NCBI RefSeq assembly: GCF_050947875.1
Contig: NC_134568.1
Span: 265,203,815-265,267,814, forward strand
DNA from: Dermacentor variabilis
Lineage: Eukaryota > Arthropoda > Arachnida > Ixodida > Ixodidae
DNA: 64,000 nucleotides
Reading direction: 5' to 3'
A program made the position numbers and the translations under genes. The notes under the pieces were generated by a model, which made no database searches, was not told where the DNA came from, and saw only the letters and a list, made by a program, of their open reading frames with translations. Positions 51,885 to 62,957 of this stretch are shown here, piece after piece (position 1 is the stretch's first letter; each line of letters starts with the position of its first letter).

Positions 51885-54800
51885 CTGCATGGGGGTTAAA
51901 AAAAAAGGCAGTGCTGCACAAAGTAACCCATGGTACATATGCATGGCTATGCATTTGTGTGTGCCGAAAATCTTGTGGGCAAGTGAACTTGAACAACCAC
52001 TCCTTATACAGGGTGCACCAGCTAATGTTAGCCAACCTGTTAAGCAAAAGTGGTTCAACATATGAGCGTAAGATCTACGATGCCCTCTTCCACCACAGGA
52101 TAATTTTTGTGTACAAATTATTCAGCTAATTATACAATAATTATTTGGCCTCTTTATAGCAGCTTTTCCATCAGTTCTGATGGAAAAGCCGCTATTTTGT
52201 TCTAAAACATCCCATACAGTTGATTTCGGTGAGCTACGTCCTGCGTAATTGTTTTTTGCACGCTTTAGTCGTAGTGCACAAAGTATGAAGAGTGCCATGT
52301 GATTACCCAACTGTGCGCTGCAACACCAATGGCCCCAAAAGTGATTTGAAGGAACTAACTCTGTTCACTGCCTTATTCGGCAATTGCCTGGTTATCACAT
52401 AGGATGCAATCATCTCGTGGCACACGCAGCTCATGATCAGCAGAAGCCAATGTCAACACCAACAGTTTGCCACTTCCAGGCGGTTGCCAAGTTGGCCAAT
52501 GAGTGCAGTCACTTCCTTCAAATCACTTTTGGTGTCACAGCACGTGGGCGCATAATCACAAGGCACATACTTATATTTCGCGCATTGTGAGTAAAGCACA
52601 GTAAAATAATTATGCAGGAAATAGCAAGCTGAAAATAACTGAATTTGGTGTTTTAGGATGCAGTAACAGCATTATTTTTTATTGTGACACCCTTAATTCA
52701 AAAATTAAATAAGTTCTATAACTGCTCAGGTAGTTAGTACACAGACATTATCCTGGTGGCAGAAGAGGACTAATAACCTAACACCATAGGTCTCGTAACT
52801 GTTTATCATAAGAGTGTTTTTAACAGCTTGGTTAACGTTGGCTGAGAGCCCTGCATACCTCATTTATAGAAAAAGAGCAATTGTAACAAATATTTTAATT
52901 TCTCATGTCCTTTTACTCTCATTCAATGTAATTTGGATACATCTTTAATGAACCATGTATATGAAGTTTAATGAAGCAAATATTCATCGAGAGGACAGAA
53001 TGAGGGAAAAAGAAATATAAAAGTGTAGCTGTTAGCAGTCTTTACAGGATGTTACACCCACGGTTTGTTGCAGCTTTTTTGCAAAATAAATTCAAGTGTT
53101 CTTAACAGACTTCTATGGCCCAGACAACAAAATTTTCAAGGACCAAAGCTACTTTGACAGTTTGAAAGCAACAGTGTCGTTAAGAATGAGGAAACGTAAT
53201 TATGCACCAACATAAAGGGCACATGAAGTGAGCTTAGCAAGCAAACCACCACCAGTAACATCCGTGACCACCATAAAACTCCTAACCAACCTTATAGCCA
53301 GATATCCAAACAAAATCTGCCAAGTCAAAGATTTTTAAGCGTCACGGCAAAAAACAGAAAAACAAGACACATATGCAGCACTTAGTGGAATTAAAACCCC
53401 AAAAATGTCATTTTGATATTCAAAAGTCACAAGGGCTGCTACGAGACTTGTGCACTTATACTAGCTTCTGAAAGGTATCTGGACTGCATCACCAAAAAGA
53501 AGTAATGAGTGCCATCATCACAAGTTGTCAACTGATCACTGTCAACCAGAAAGATATGTCTATAATCAAAAGAAATAAGAAAGTCAAGATCAGTTTAAAA
53601 TGTACAACATTTTACCTTCCCCATTTTATCAATGCAAAGCTCTGCAAAATAGCAAATCTTAGCTCTAACTCTATTTGAGCTATCAAAAACCAAGTCATCC
53701 TTCATGGCTAACATTCCCTCAACGTGATAAATCGCAGATGAATCACTCAATTTATACAAAAGCCTGTGCCACCTTCTTCTCGAAGGAGCCACCATCCCTG
53801 CCAGCAGAAAACATCACTGCTGCTGCCTCCAACTCACATGTGTACTAACCTGCAGCACAAAGGTATCAAGCAATAGCAAAAACTCTGGGATTATTTTGAA
53901 ATGAACAGCGTGCAAAACCACTTCTGGAAACATGCCACACAGCAAAAGACGGGAAAGAATAAAAACAAAGAGGGGCAGGGAATATGGTGTCAAAATATGG
54001 GCCCTAATAGAGGAGAAAACAGGAGAGGAATGTAGTTTGCAGATGTAGCGATTTGCTTCCTTGCACCAGTGACTTGAAACATTGTAGTGTCTTGTATCTT
54101 TGCTATTACTAAGGGCCAAACAATGAAATCTTCCTTACCTCAGTAAGGAAGCCTTCATTGCGGTGAGGCTACCTTATGTCACTCTGAAAGCTTCCTTACT
54201 GAGGGGCCCTCAGTGAAGGCTTCCTTAGTGCTTCCTCAGCATAAGGTAGCTCCAAAGCTACCTTCATGCGTCCTTATGCCGCTCCTGGCCCTGAACGAGT
54301 GCTTCACCTCACTGCTTAACCACGGGGCCTTTGCTTGCACATGCGCGCTGTCGCCCACCTGCGGAGAAGCGCGAGCACGGTACGTCTTGCCAGACATGTT
54401 CGTTTCAGTCACGCGTGCGGCATGAAAGCGTTGCTAGGCGTTGCACGACGCCGGTGTGCCAGCGTTGATGGAGCACATCAAGTTTTTCACTGTAATGCGC
54501 TACTTTTTTAAAGTTTAGCAAACAAAACTAGAAGAAAGCGTCCACGCTTCTCTATATTAGCTCTTCAATTTAAAGATTGTGCAACGATACAAAATTTTTT
54601 ATTGAATAATGGTGTTCGTGTAAAGCTTTTAGGAGATAATCTCAAACCCAGGCATGCGGCAACCGCTCCTTACATGAAGTCGAATGAAGGGAGCTTTAAG
54701 AGTATGCTTGCTTCCTCCATCGGTCCTTCGCTGTAAGGAGGCCTCACGTAAGGTTAGGAAGCGCTCGAAGGAAAGGAATGTTTCATTGTTTGGGCCTAAA

Positions 54801-55385
54801 CCATTTCTAAGAATTCTTGCAGTAGAAAGCACCCTGGACAACACCTTACAACTTCTAGTACATAGCCAGAGTTTCTGACGGCCTGGTGAGAGGGCCTTTT
54901 CATATTGCCACCAAAGAGAAAGAACCACCACATACCAATCACAGGTGACTGACGTTTTGTGGACACAGTTTGAAAAGAGTTAAGAACAGTAATAAAAAAC
55001 ATGCTTGTCTGGGAACTTAAAAGAATCCCTTTTAGCAATAAATGTAGTAATGTTAGCATGGCTAGTTACACAGGTGCACAGTCCAATGGGGCACTGAAGT
55101 GTATATCTGAAATATAAGCATCCTGCCAGTTAGCCACCTAAAACTATTGCTGCATTTCAGAAAACAAATAGCAACACAGAATTATCAAACCGTCAGCACT
55201 TACCAATGCGAAACCGCTCTTTCCTCATTTCGTCAACTAGCCAGCTAGGTGTGCCTTTTGGAATCTTGTAAATGTTCGGGTATTTTGGCATGGGTGGTTC
55301 ATCTTCCAGAGGATTAAGGGACTTCAGACGCTTCAGGTAAACTTCTTCCCGAATGTCTCTGGGGTCTCGGTATTTGTCAAGATAT
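51745..55385 (-). CDS. Unidentified small charged protein, last two exons (5' end not found)
   Basis: Exon 55204-55385 and terminal exon 51745-51884 join in phase through a GGA glycine codon. Both have consensus splice sites on the minus strand (TG|GTAAGT donor, ATGCAG acceptor). Together they give about 106 residues. The protein is highly charged, with motifs YRDPRDIREEVYLKRLKSLN, PKYPNIYKIPKGTPSWLVDE and a coiled-coil-prone tail EEFERKWAETQAAK before TAA. I do not recognise it. The size and composition would suit a mitochondrial ribosomal or respiratory-complex accessory protein, but that is a guess. Exon 55204 starts inside a codon, so earlier exons must lie beyond 55385; I found none I could support before the window ends. 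Confidence 0.7.
51885..55203. other. Intron of the unidentified minus-strand gene
   Basis: A local palindrome family CCTTACTGAGG/CCTCAGTAAGG recurs near 54135-54240. No coding sequence is supported. Confidence 0.4.
55204..55385 (-). CDS. Penultimate exon of the unidentified minus-strand gene
   Basis: Encodes YLDKYRDPRDIREEVYLKRL through MRKERFRI. Donor TG|GTAAGT; acceptor GGTGTAG. Confidence 0.75.
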
Positions 55386-56315
55386 CTACACCCCACAGAG
55401 CAGATTGTCAAGAGGATAAGAAAAAAATATTACTCTGTGCTGTACGAAACACGCAGCATAATCGCAGTGCTAGCTGATAAAGCACCCCTCGTCAGAGCGG
55501 TTGTAATGGCAGTTTTGTCTGGCTTCATTCTCGTAAGCATGCACCTCACTATTTTTGTAACAATAATGGTGACCTGCTGCATGCAATGTTTCATTATGCT
55601 CCTAGGCGTTCTCTCTCTGCAGTAGAACATTTTGCTTTCTGTTTTGCTTCTGCAACGGTCTACATCTTTAGTGGATGATCTTAGCTTAGGGGCCACACAT
55701 TGCTAGTCAAATATCAACAAAATGATGCTTCTGCTAATCTGTGGCCAAGCATTTAAAATGGGCAAGCAATTGTTTGGTAGTTTGGTAGTGGTGGTGCCAT
55801 CTGCATGGCTACGCACATATGTTGCCCTGCTCAACACATAGCTGCTGAAGCACTGTGGTAAAGAACTGTTGTGTCATGGTTCCACAATGTTTTCAAGTAA
55901 AGGAAGAGCACTTAACACAGCTATCACTGGAAAAGATTATTCCAGTCAAATTATGAGCAGTTAATATCAACTGGTAGTGTAAACACTGAAAAGCTATGAG
56001 ATGCAGTATATGGGCCACCTATTATTTACATGTAGTCAAATTGCATGTACCGCATGCTGCCTGCACAAGTAATGCCGTATTCACTCGATTCTAATGTGCC
56101 CTCGATTGTAACGCGCACCCGTTTTCCGTGACAAAAAAAAAAAAAAAAAGCACGAAAAAAAAAACCTCGATTGTAACGCATACCCGTTTGCCATGACCTA
56201 AAAAAATAAAAGTCCTTTGCAGAACCGAGCACTTCATTATTTCGAACAGAAATACAACTTTCTCTCATTTGGAAAAACAAAGATTTACTCCCAATACACT
56301 AAAGTTGCAATTAAT

Positions 56316-56715
56316 AAAAAAAGTTGCAGTTTCGCCTGAAAGGTGAAGCATCGATTGCAATAGCAAATTAGTAGGCAGCTATACGAAAAGTAGGGATAGT
56401 AGTTTTATCAGCCGTATACACTTTTAAACATTCACTTCCTAACTAAATTAATAAGCATGGTGTCACGCGCGCACGAGCAAACATGAACACGTCTTGCTCA
56501 ATGACCACGGAAACATATTATGAGCATACTGGAGTGAGGAGGTGCGGTAGCAGACGCGAACGAATTGACTTTTGTGCGGCCTCTCGCTTCAACGTGAACT
56601 AAGCGACGTGAACTAAACAACGAGAACACAGCACAGTGGGCCTAAATGCATAGACTGTCTCCATATACAGATCGCTTTCAAAATAAGGGCTGTGTGGCCA
56701 TGCCTACGCAGCAGC
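56316..56715 (+). mobile_element. TIR repeat family 2, copy C, 3'-truncated
   Basis: GCATCGATTGCAATAGCAAA, TAGGCAGCTATACG, then AACACAGCACA and GATCGCTTTCAAAATAA as in copy B. It stops matching near 56715. Confidence 0.55.
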
Positions 56716-56880
56716 CACCAGAGAAGAACGCCTCTCCTGTTTGTGCCAGTCCCAAACGCAAGTTTCGGGAACTCCAAACACCCGTGATGCAGCCTGATTT
56801 CCGCCCGTCTCCGCACACACAATCACTTTCCTTTTAATTGTGGCATCGTGATGAACACCTTTTTTTTTAAATCTGACAAT
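56704..56880 (-). pseudogene. Pogo-type transposase helix-turn-helix remnant
   Basis: On the minus strand: DATIKRKVIVCAETGGNQAA, then SRVFGVPETCVWDWHKQE, the N-terminal DNA-binding domain common to pogo-like transposases. Nothing further of the transposase is nearby. It overlaps the end of family 2 copy C. Confidence 0.6.
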
Positions 56881-57945
56881 GGTGTGCATGAATTTGACCT
56901 CCTCCAGTGCGCTACATCTGCAGGCTTGAGTGATGCCCGACACCGGCAAAAGATGCCGAGAGCAAGTGAGGCTATACTAATCCAGGTACAACCAAATTAA
57001 GAAGGCCCACAAAGTTTCAACAAAGACACTCCCTCACCAGAACAGGAATTGGCCTCCCTGGTGCAGTATTCGGCCACCCCCTCCCTCATGATTCCTACAA
57101 TTATCCCATGGCCCTCAGTCCCCAGTAGCTGCGGAGCACCTGACCAAGGTGGCAGTCAGACCTGTAACGCAGCAGAGGGTGCTAAGAATCTCTGGACCCA
57201 GACAGGCCGCCAATGGAAACTGACCCCAATAACCTTTAACAGCCAAACTCTGTCGAGTGAGGCTAGCTTAGCAGAATTCTTTGAGGAACTATCAGATATT
57301 GTTTGGGATATAATTGGCCTTAGCGAGATTAGAACTGGTAAGGCTTATACAGTGCTGACTAATGGCCATGTCCTCTGCTATAGAGGTCTCCCAGATAAGA
57401 AGCAATACGGGGTAGGATTCCTAATCCATAAGGACATAGCAGGCAACGTTGATGAATTCTACAGCATTAATTAGAAGGTAGCGGTAGTCGTAATCAAACT
57501 TAATAGGAGGTATAGATTAAAGGTGGTACAAGCTTATGCTCCAACCTCCAGTCATGATGATGATGAAACAGATCAGTTTTATGCAGATGTGGAATTAGCT
57601 ACGAGAAAAGTGAAAACTCAGCATACAGTAGTGGGCGACTTCAATGCAAAAGTGGGGAAAAAGCTAGCTGGTGAATAAGCAACTGGCAACTACAGCATAG
57701 GAACGCTAGAGGAGAGATGCTCGTAGAATTCCCAGAAAGGAATAAGCTTCGAATAATGAACAATTTTTTCAGGAAGCGTAGCAACAGAAAGTGGACCTTG
57801 AAAAAGCCTTAATGGTGAAACAAGAAATGAAATTGATTTCATACTTTCAGATCCCAGCATGTGCAGTATGTAGAAGTGATAGGTAGGGAAAAGTGCAGTG
57901 ATCATAGGTCAGTGAAGGCTAGGATTCACCTCAATTTGAAAAGAG

Positions 57946-58092
57946 TGTAAGCACTATTAACGTACTTCGTCGTTTTCATTTGTACATAGCCATCATCATC
58001 TTCTTAGTTCTTCGACTTCTTCGCGCGTGAGCTGGGGGCGTTGCCTTTGGTGGAATAAACAGCGCTGGACAACTCGATCTGTCTCGGTATTA
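57946..58092 (+). repeat. 5' LTR of the nested Gypsy element
   Basis: Starts TGTAAGCA and ends GGTATTAT. Its last 54 or so bases recur at 62785-62837. At 147 bases it is short for a Gypsy LTR. Confidence 0.7.
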
Positions 58093-58194
58093 TAAAGTGG
58101 TGGAGGTACGTCAAGATCCCGACGTCCTCTCGCGTTCCCGTCCTCCCTGGAGCTCCGTTCCGGTCGCCGCCTGCACCCAGCTACCCCTACAACA

Positions 58195-59424
58195 ATGGAC
58201 ACTTCCAACCCCGGCCCTTCCGGCGCCTCAAACCCTACCACACAGACGGCCCCCCCTGCGGCGCCCTCTTGGACTGTGACGAGCCCTCAGCGCGATCCCC
58301 CTTTCTTTGCGGGACTCCGCGGTGATGACGTAGACGATTGGATCGACCACTACGACCGCGTGAGTTCTTGCAACAAGTGGAACGACACCCAGAAATTGAG
58401 GCACGTCGCCTTCTACTTGACCGGTGTTGCAAAGACGTGGTATTTCAACCACGAATCCGACATCGCGGATTGGTCCACGTTTACCTCGAAGCTGCGGCAA
58501 ATCTTCGCTTCCTCGTCTGGCCGTGCAGAAGTCGCCAAACAGAAGCTGGGAACGCGCCGCCAACTTCCCGAAGAGTCTTACACCTCATACATAGAGGATG
58601 TCTTGGCTCTGTGCCGCCGTGCGAATCCTAGCATGACGGAAGCCGAACGCGTTCGCCACATCTTAAAAGGCATTGGGCCTGTCGCGTTCAACGCCTTAAT
58701 CGTTCAAAATCCGGCTTCTGTCCAAGACATCACTTCAACGTGTCAACGCCTCGACGAGCTGCAGTCTATTCGTCTTCCACATGAGAGCAGCGATCCTCAG
58801 GTTCCTCATTCTCCAGATTTACGTGCTCTTATCCGCACCATCATCCGCGAGGAGCTTCAACTACAAGACCTAAAGCGTCCCCCTGCTGCCTGCGCAACAA
58901 CCCCCACCTTCGACTTGCGCGAGGTCGTAAAGCAGGAGTTGACAGCGATGACTACACCCACGACGCATCTTGCTCCGGTAGCGCGCTCCACACCTACCTA
59001 CGCGGATGTTGTTTCGATACCCACTCCTACCGTGACTTCCGTGCCTACTGGCGTTTCCTATGACCATTTAGCTTCGATGGGAACCAGAGCACTTGCTGCG
59101 CCATCGTACCCTCAGTGGCGTCCACCTCGTCCGGTTTGTTTTTACTGTGGCATACGCGGCCATATATCTCGCTTCTGCCGCCGGCGCCAGCAGGATGAAA
59201 GGCGAGGCTATGCTGAGCACGAAAGAGACCGCAGTCGCCGATCAGACGACTACTATCCCGGACCGCACTCGTTCCCTCAACAGCGTTCTCCGTCTCCACC
59301 AGCTGCTCCCAATCTGCCTCATAGTTCCCGTTCGGCCAGACGTCGTTCTCCATCCCCTTACCGGCGCTCTACATCACCGCTTCGTCCCACTTCCCATTTT
59401 GTCGACCAGCACTCGGAAAACTAA
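58195..59424 (+). CDS. gag: gag polyprotein of the nested Gypsy element
   Basis: 409 residues. The capsid-like region has WIDHYDRVSSCNKWND and LTGVAKTWYFNHE; then a Pro-rich linker; then the zinc knuckle CFYCGIRGHISRFCRRR near residue 320; then an Arg/Ser-rich tail. It packages element RNA in the cytoplasm. Its stop follows GGAAAAC, and pol lies in the -1 frame, open across this stop, so -1 frameshifting is the likely route to pol. Confidence 0.9.
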   Translation: MDTSNPGPSGASNPTTQTAPPAAPSWTVTSPQRDPPFFAGLRGDDVDDWIDHYDRVSSCNKWNDTQKLRHVAFYLTGVAKTWYFNHESDIADWSTFTSKLRQIFASSSGRAEVAKQKLGTRRQLPEESYTSYIEDVLALCRRANPSMTEAERVRHILKGIGPVAFNALIVQNPASVQDITSTCQRLDELQSIRLPHESSDPQVPHSPDLRALIRTIIREELQLQDLKRPPAACATTPTFDLREVVKQELTAMTTPTTHLAPVARSTPTYADVVSIPTPTVTSVPTGVSYDHLASMGTRALAAPSYPQWRPPRPVCFYCGIRGHISRFCRRRQQDERRGYAEHERDRSRRSDDYYPGPHSFPQQRSPSPPAAPNLPHSSRSARRRSPSPYRRSTSPLRPTSHFVDQHSEN

Positions 59425-59495
59425 CTGTTGCAGTTTTTGGAGGGGAAACTGCTTCTTATCGGTCTTCAAAAATTCCTCCTGTTCGCCCGGCCAAC

Positions 59496-62400
59496 ATGCT
59501 TTCTGTGACTGTCGAAGGTGTTCCCGCGTCAGCTCTCATCGATACCGGTGCCGCCGTTTCTGTTCTTCGGAGTGATCTGTGTTCCCGGCTCCGTAAAGTA
59601 AAAACGCCTTATCTTGGACCTATTTTGCGTGGTGCTAATAATGCATTCATTCACCCTGACGGACAGTGTACTGCTCGTGTTCTCATCGACGGCATACGCC
59701 ACCACATCGAGTTTATCATCCTTCCAACGTGCATCCATGAACTTATACTTGGTTGGGACTTCCTACATTCTGCTTCAGCCGTCATTTCATGTAGAGAGGA
59801 AGTTGTCCACATCACGGATACCGAGCTTGCTCCTGTTGCGGACTCTTCACTTTCATGCGCGAACTTGGCCATCGCTGCAGACTACGTCCTGCGTCCTGGT
59901 CACGAAGACGTTGTAGCCGTGACATCCAGTCAGATCGCCGACGGAGACGCTCTAGTCGCCCCTTCTTCCCGCTGTACTTCTCGCGGAATTCTCATTGCCA
60001 CCTGTCTCGTCCGGTTTTCACGCGGCCGCGCCCTTCTGTCTGCTTGCAACACGACCCCAGATCCTGTGATGCTGCCCAAAGGGATGACTGTGGCAACCCT
60101 CGCCGACACTCAACCTATCTCTCTAGTCACGCTTTGCCCTTCTTCATCGCCAGCACCAACCTCAGGTTTGGATGATTCTTTCCCTCCTCCAGCCGTTCTT
60201 GGTTCTGACCTAACAGCCGCGCAATCCGAAGCCTTAATGGTGGTCTTGGCAAAACACAAAGCCTGTTTCGATAGCTGTTCCCCTGTGTTGAGCCAAACTC
60301 CTGCGGCTACACACCGCATCGAAACCGATGGTTCCGCTATCATACGACGACGCCCCTATCGTGTATCGCCGTCCGAACGAAAGGTCATTGAACAACAGGT
60401 CGCTGACATGCTTGCGCGGAAGATAATACGACCTTCATCTAGCCCATGGGCGTCTCCCGTGGTCCTGGTAAAGAAAAAAGATGGCTCAGTTCGCTTTTGC
60501 GTGGATTATCGAGCGCTCAATAAGATCACACGCAAGGACGTATATCCAATACCTCGAATTGACGACGCTTTGGACACGCTACAAGGGGCGGAGTATTTCT
60601 CCAGCCTTGATCTTCGATCAGGGTACTGGCAAATTCCGATGAACGAGACTGACAAAGAAAAGACCGCATTCGCTACACCGGATGGCCTTTATGAATTTAA
60701 CGTGATGCCTTTTGGCCTTTGTAATGCTCCTGCCACATTTGAGCGCATGATAGACAACGTACTTCGTGGTCTAAAATGGAAGACATGCTTCTGTTATCTG
60801 GACGATATTGTCATCTTTTCGTCTGACTTCAGCCAACATCTTCATCGATTAGACGAAGTTCTCAACTGCCTTGCGAATGCTGGTCTCCAGATCAATACAA
60901 AAAAATGTAAATTTGCAAGCAAAACAATAAAAGTATTGGGTCACGTCGTCTCAAAAGATGGCATCCAGCCTGACCCCGAAAAGATTAGTGCCGTTCTTCA
61001 GTTTCCTCGCCCCCAGCAACAGACAGATCTACGTAGTTTCCTCGGCTTGGCGTCATATTTCCGTAGGTTTATACGCAACTTCGCAGCAATAGCAGAACCT
61101 CTACACAAGCTACTGGTTACCGGTGCCTCTTTCACGTGGACTAGCGACTGCGAGTCGGCTTTTCAAGCTCTTAAGCGGCATCTTACTTCCGGACCAGTGC
61201 TTCGCCACTTCGATAATCGTGCCCCCACCATACTCCATACTGACGCAAGCGCACAAGGTATTGGCGCAGTACTTCTGCAACGTAATACAGCATCTAAAGA
61301 GCAAGTCATAGCATATGCCAGCCGAACACTTTCTCCAGCTGAGCGGAACTACACCATAACAGAGCAAGAGTGCCTGGCTATCGTTTGGTCGATTCCGAAA
61401 TTTCGCCCATACCTTTACGGCCGCCACTTCACCATCGTCACCGACCATCATGCTCTGTGTTGGCTGTCATCAATGAAAAACATGTCAGGACGCTTAGGAC
61501 GCTGGATACTCCGCTTGCAGGAATATGACTTCACTATAACATACAAGTCTGGAAAACACCATCATGATGCAGACGCATTGTCTCGCTGCCCACTCTCACT
61601 CTCTCCAGGTAACGCGCAGTCGCCTTCCCAACCACGTCGTTCCGATGCTACGCCTGCCTCTCACCAACTCTCGATAACGCCCCTGGACCAAGTAACGCTT
61701 TCATCACGCTCTGATTTCGTCTCGCTTCAGCGGGCCGACTCCTACTGTCGAGCTCTCATGGATCGCCTTAGTGGGTTCGCCGAACCACCCAACAGCCGCT
61801 TGCGACGCCAACTTCGACAATTCCGCCTTCAAGGTGGCGTGCTACACCGCTACGTGTACCACCCAACAGGTCACCGGTGGGTCCCAGTTCTACCTCGCTG
61901 CCTTCGTTTGCGGGTATTAGAGGCACTTCACGACGATGTATCGGCTGGCCCCTTAGGCTTCCACAAGACTTACGACCGCATAAAGACCCGCTGCTTCTGG
62001 CCTGGCCTATCCTCAACGGTGGCCAAATACATTGCCTCTTGTGCGTCATGTCAGCACCGCAAACGCTCGACATCCCCTCCTGCCGGTTTACTACAACCTC
62101 TCCCTTGCCCGGAGGCACCTTTTGAATTTGTTGGCATTGATTTATATGGTCCCTTGCCGTTGACACCCTCCGGTCACCGTTGGCTTGTCACTTCGGTCGA
62201 CCATTTAACAAGATATGCCGAGACTGCCCCTCTGCGATCCGGCACCGCTTCTGAGGTCGCCGACTTTTTCTTGCGCGCCATCGTCTTGCGCCATGGGGCT
62301 CCTCGCGTTCTTCTCAGTGACCGTGGCAAGGCGTTCATTTCACAAGTTCTCGAGGAAGTTCTTCGAGCCACTAATACCGTCCACAAATCTACTTCTACTT

Positions 62401-62957
62401 ATCATCCGCAAACCAATGGCCTTACTGAGCGCTTCCACCGTACGCTGTCTGACATGATTTCCATGTACATCCGTCCTGACCACACTGACTGGGATAAAAT
62501 TCTTCCTTTTGTGACATTCGCATATAATACTGCTATTCAACGGACTACCGGCTACAGCCCTTTCTTCCTTGTGTATGGACGATCTCCTTCCACCATATTC
62601 GACAGAGAACTATTTTTCGCACCTTCTTCGCCCAACGCGTCGCTTCCAGAAGATTTTGCTGCCCGAGTTGCACATTGCCGTCAAATCGCCCGGCAAAGCA
62701 CAGAAGCTATCCAAGCTGAGCGCAAGCGTTACTGCGACAACAAACGCCGTGACCTACGTTTTCACCCTGGAGACCAAGTCTTTGGTGCCTTTGGTGGAAT
62801 AAACAGCGCTGGACAACTCGATCTGTCTCGGTATTATAAGAGAAAGAGTAAAATTGGTCAAGAAGAAAGAGGCCAACTTAGAGACAGTAAGGGTAAAAGC
62901 AGACAAATTCAGGCTGGTACATGGAAACAAATATGCAGCCTTAGAATAGAGAGATGA
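59496..62957 (+). CDS. pol: pol polyprotein of the nested Gypsy element, C-terminus replaced by LTR and LINE sequence
   Basis: One open frame of 1153 codons from the first Met; the frame is open further upstream, overlapping the end of gag. Aspartic protease ALIDTGAAVSVL (DTG at 59540). Reverse transcriptase [20 protein letters not shown] through the catalytic YLDD (60795-60806). RNase H HTDASAQGIGAVLLQ and TEQECLAIVWSIPKFRPYLY. Integrase with the H-H-C-C finger (CASCQHRK), then the DLYGPLP, LSDRG and TNGLTERFH blocks that carry the D, D and E. Residues after RFHPGDQVF come from the truncated LTR and the host LINE, so the normal C-terminus is lost. Confidence 0.9.
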   Translation: MLSVTVEGVPASALIDTGAAVSVLRSDLCSRLRKVKTPYLGPILRGANNAFIHPDGQCTARVLIDGIRHHIEFIILPTCIHELILGWDFLHSASAVISCREEVVHITDTELAPVADSSLSCANLAIAADYVLRPGHEDVVAVTSSQIADGDALVAPSSRCTSRGILIATCLVRFSRGRALLSACNTTPDPVMLPKGMTVATLADTQPISLVTLCPSSSPAPTSGLDDSFPPPAVLGSDLTAAQSEALMVVLAKHKACFDSCSPVLSQTPAATHRIETDGSAIIRRRPYRVSPSERKVIEQQVADMLARKIIRPSSSPWASPVVLVKKKDGSVRFCVDYRALNKITRKDVYPIPRIDDALDTLQGAEYFSSLDLRSGYWQIPMNETDKEKTAFATPDGLYEFNVMPFGLCNAPATFERMIDNVLRGLKWKTCFCYLDDIVIFSSDFSQHLHRLDEVLNCLANAGLQINTKKCKFASKTIKVLGHVVSKDGIQPDPEKISAVLQFPRPQQQTDLRSFLGLASYFRRFIRNFAAIAEPLHKLLVTGASFTWTSDCESAFQALKRHLTSGPVLRHFDNRAPTILHTDASAQGIGAVLLQRNTASKEQVIAYASRTLSPAERNYTITEQECLAIVWSIPKFRPYLYGRHFTIVTDHHALCWLSSMKNMSGRLGRWILRLQEYDFTITYKSGKHHHDADALSRCPLSLSPGNAQSPSQPRRSDATPASHQLSITPLDQVTLSSRSDFVSLQRADSYCRALMDRLSGFAEPPNSRLRRQLRQFRLQGGVLHRYVYHPTGHRWVPVLPRCLRLRVLEALHDDVSAGPLGFHKTYDRIKTRCFWPGLSSTVAKYIASCASCQHRKRSTSPPAGLLQPLPCPEAPFEFVGIDLYGPLPLTPSGHRWLVTSVDHLTRYAETAPLRSGTASEVADFFLRAIVLRHGAPRVLLSDRGKAFISQVLEEVLRATNTVHKSTSTYHPQTNGLTERFHRTLSDMISMYIRPDHTDWDKILPFVTFAYNTAIQRTTGYSPFFLVYGRSPSTIFDRELFFAPSSPNASLPEDFAARVAHCRQIARQSTEAIQAERKRYCDNKRRDLRFHPGDQVFGAFGGINSAGQLDLSRYYKRKSKIGQEERGQLRDSKGKSRQIQAGTWKQICSLRIER
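62785..62837 (+). repeat. Remnant of the 3' LTR
   Basis: TGCCTTTGGTGGAATAAACA and onward matches 58039-58092 with no difference that I can see. Confidence 0.85.

Larger units (their letters stand above)
57946..62837 (+). mobile_element. Ty3/Gypsy retrotransposon with open gag and pol, 3' LTR truncated
   Basis: AAGAG stands at 57941-57945 and 62838-62842 as the target duplication. A short 5' LTR (57946-58092), then primer binding site TGGTGGAGG near 58097, gag and pol follow. At the right only the last 50 or so bases of the LTR remain, fused to the integrase frame after RFHPGDQVF. The internal frames are intact up to the fusion, which suggests a fairly young insertion that then lost its 3' end. 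Confidence 0.88.
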
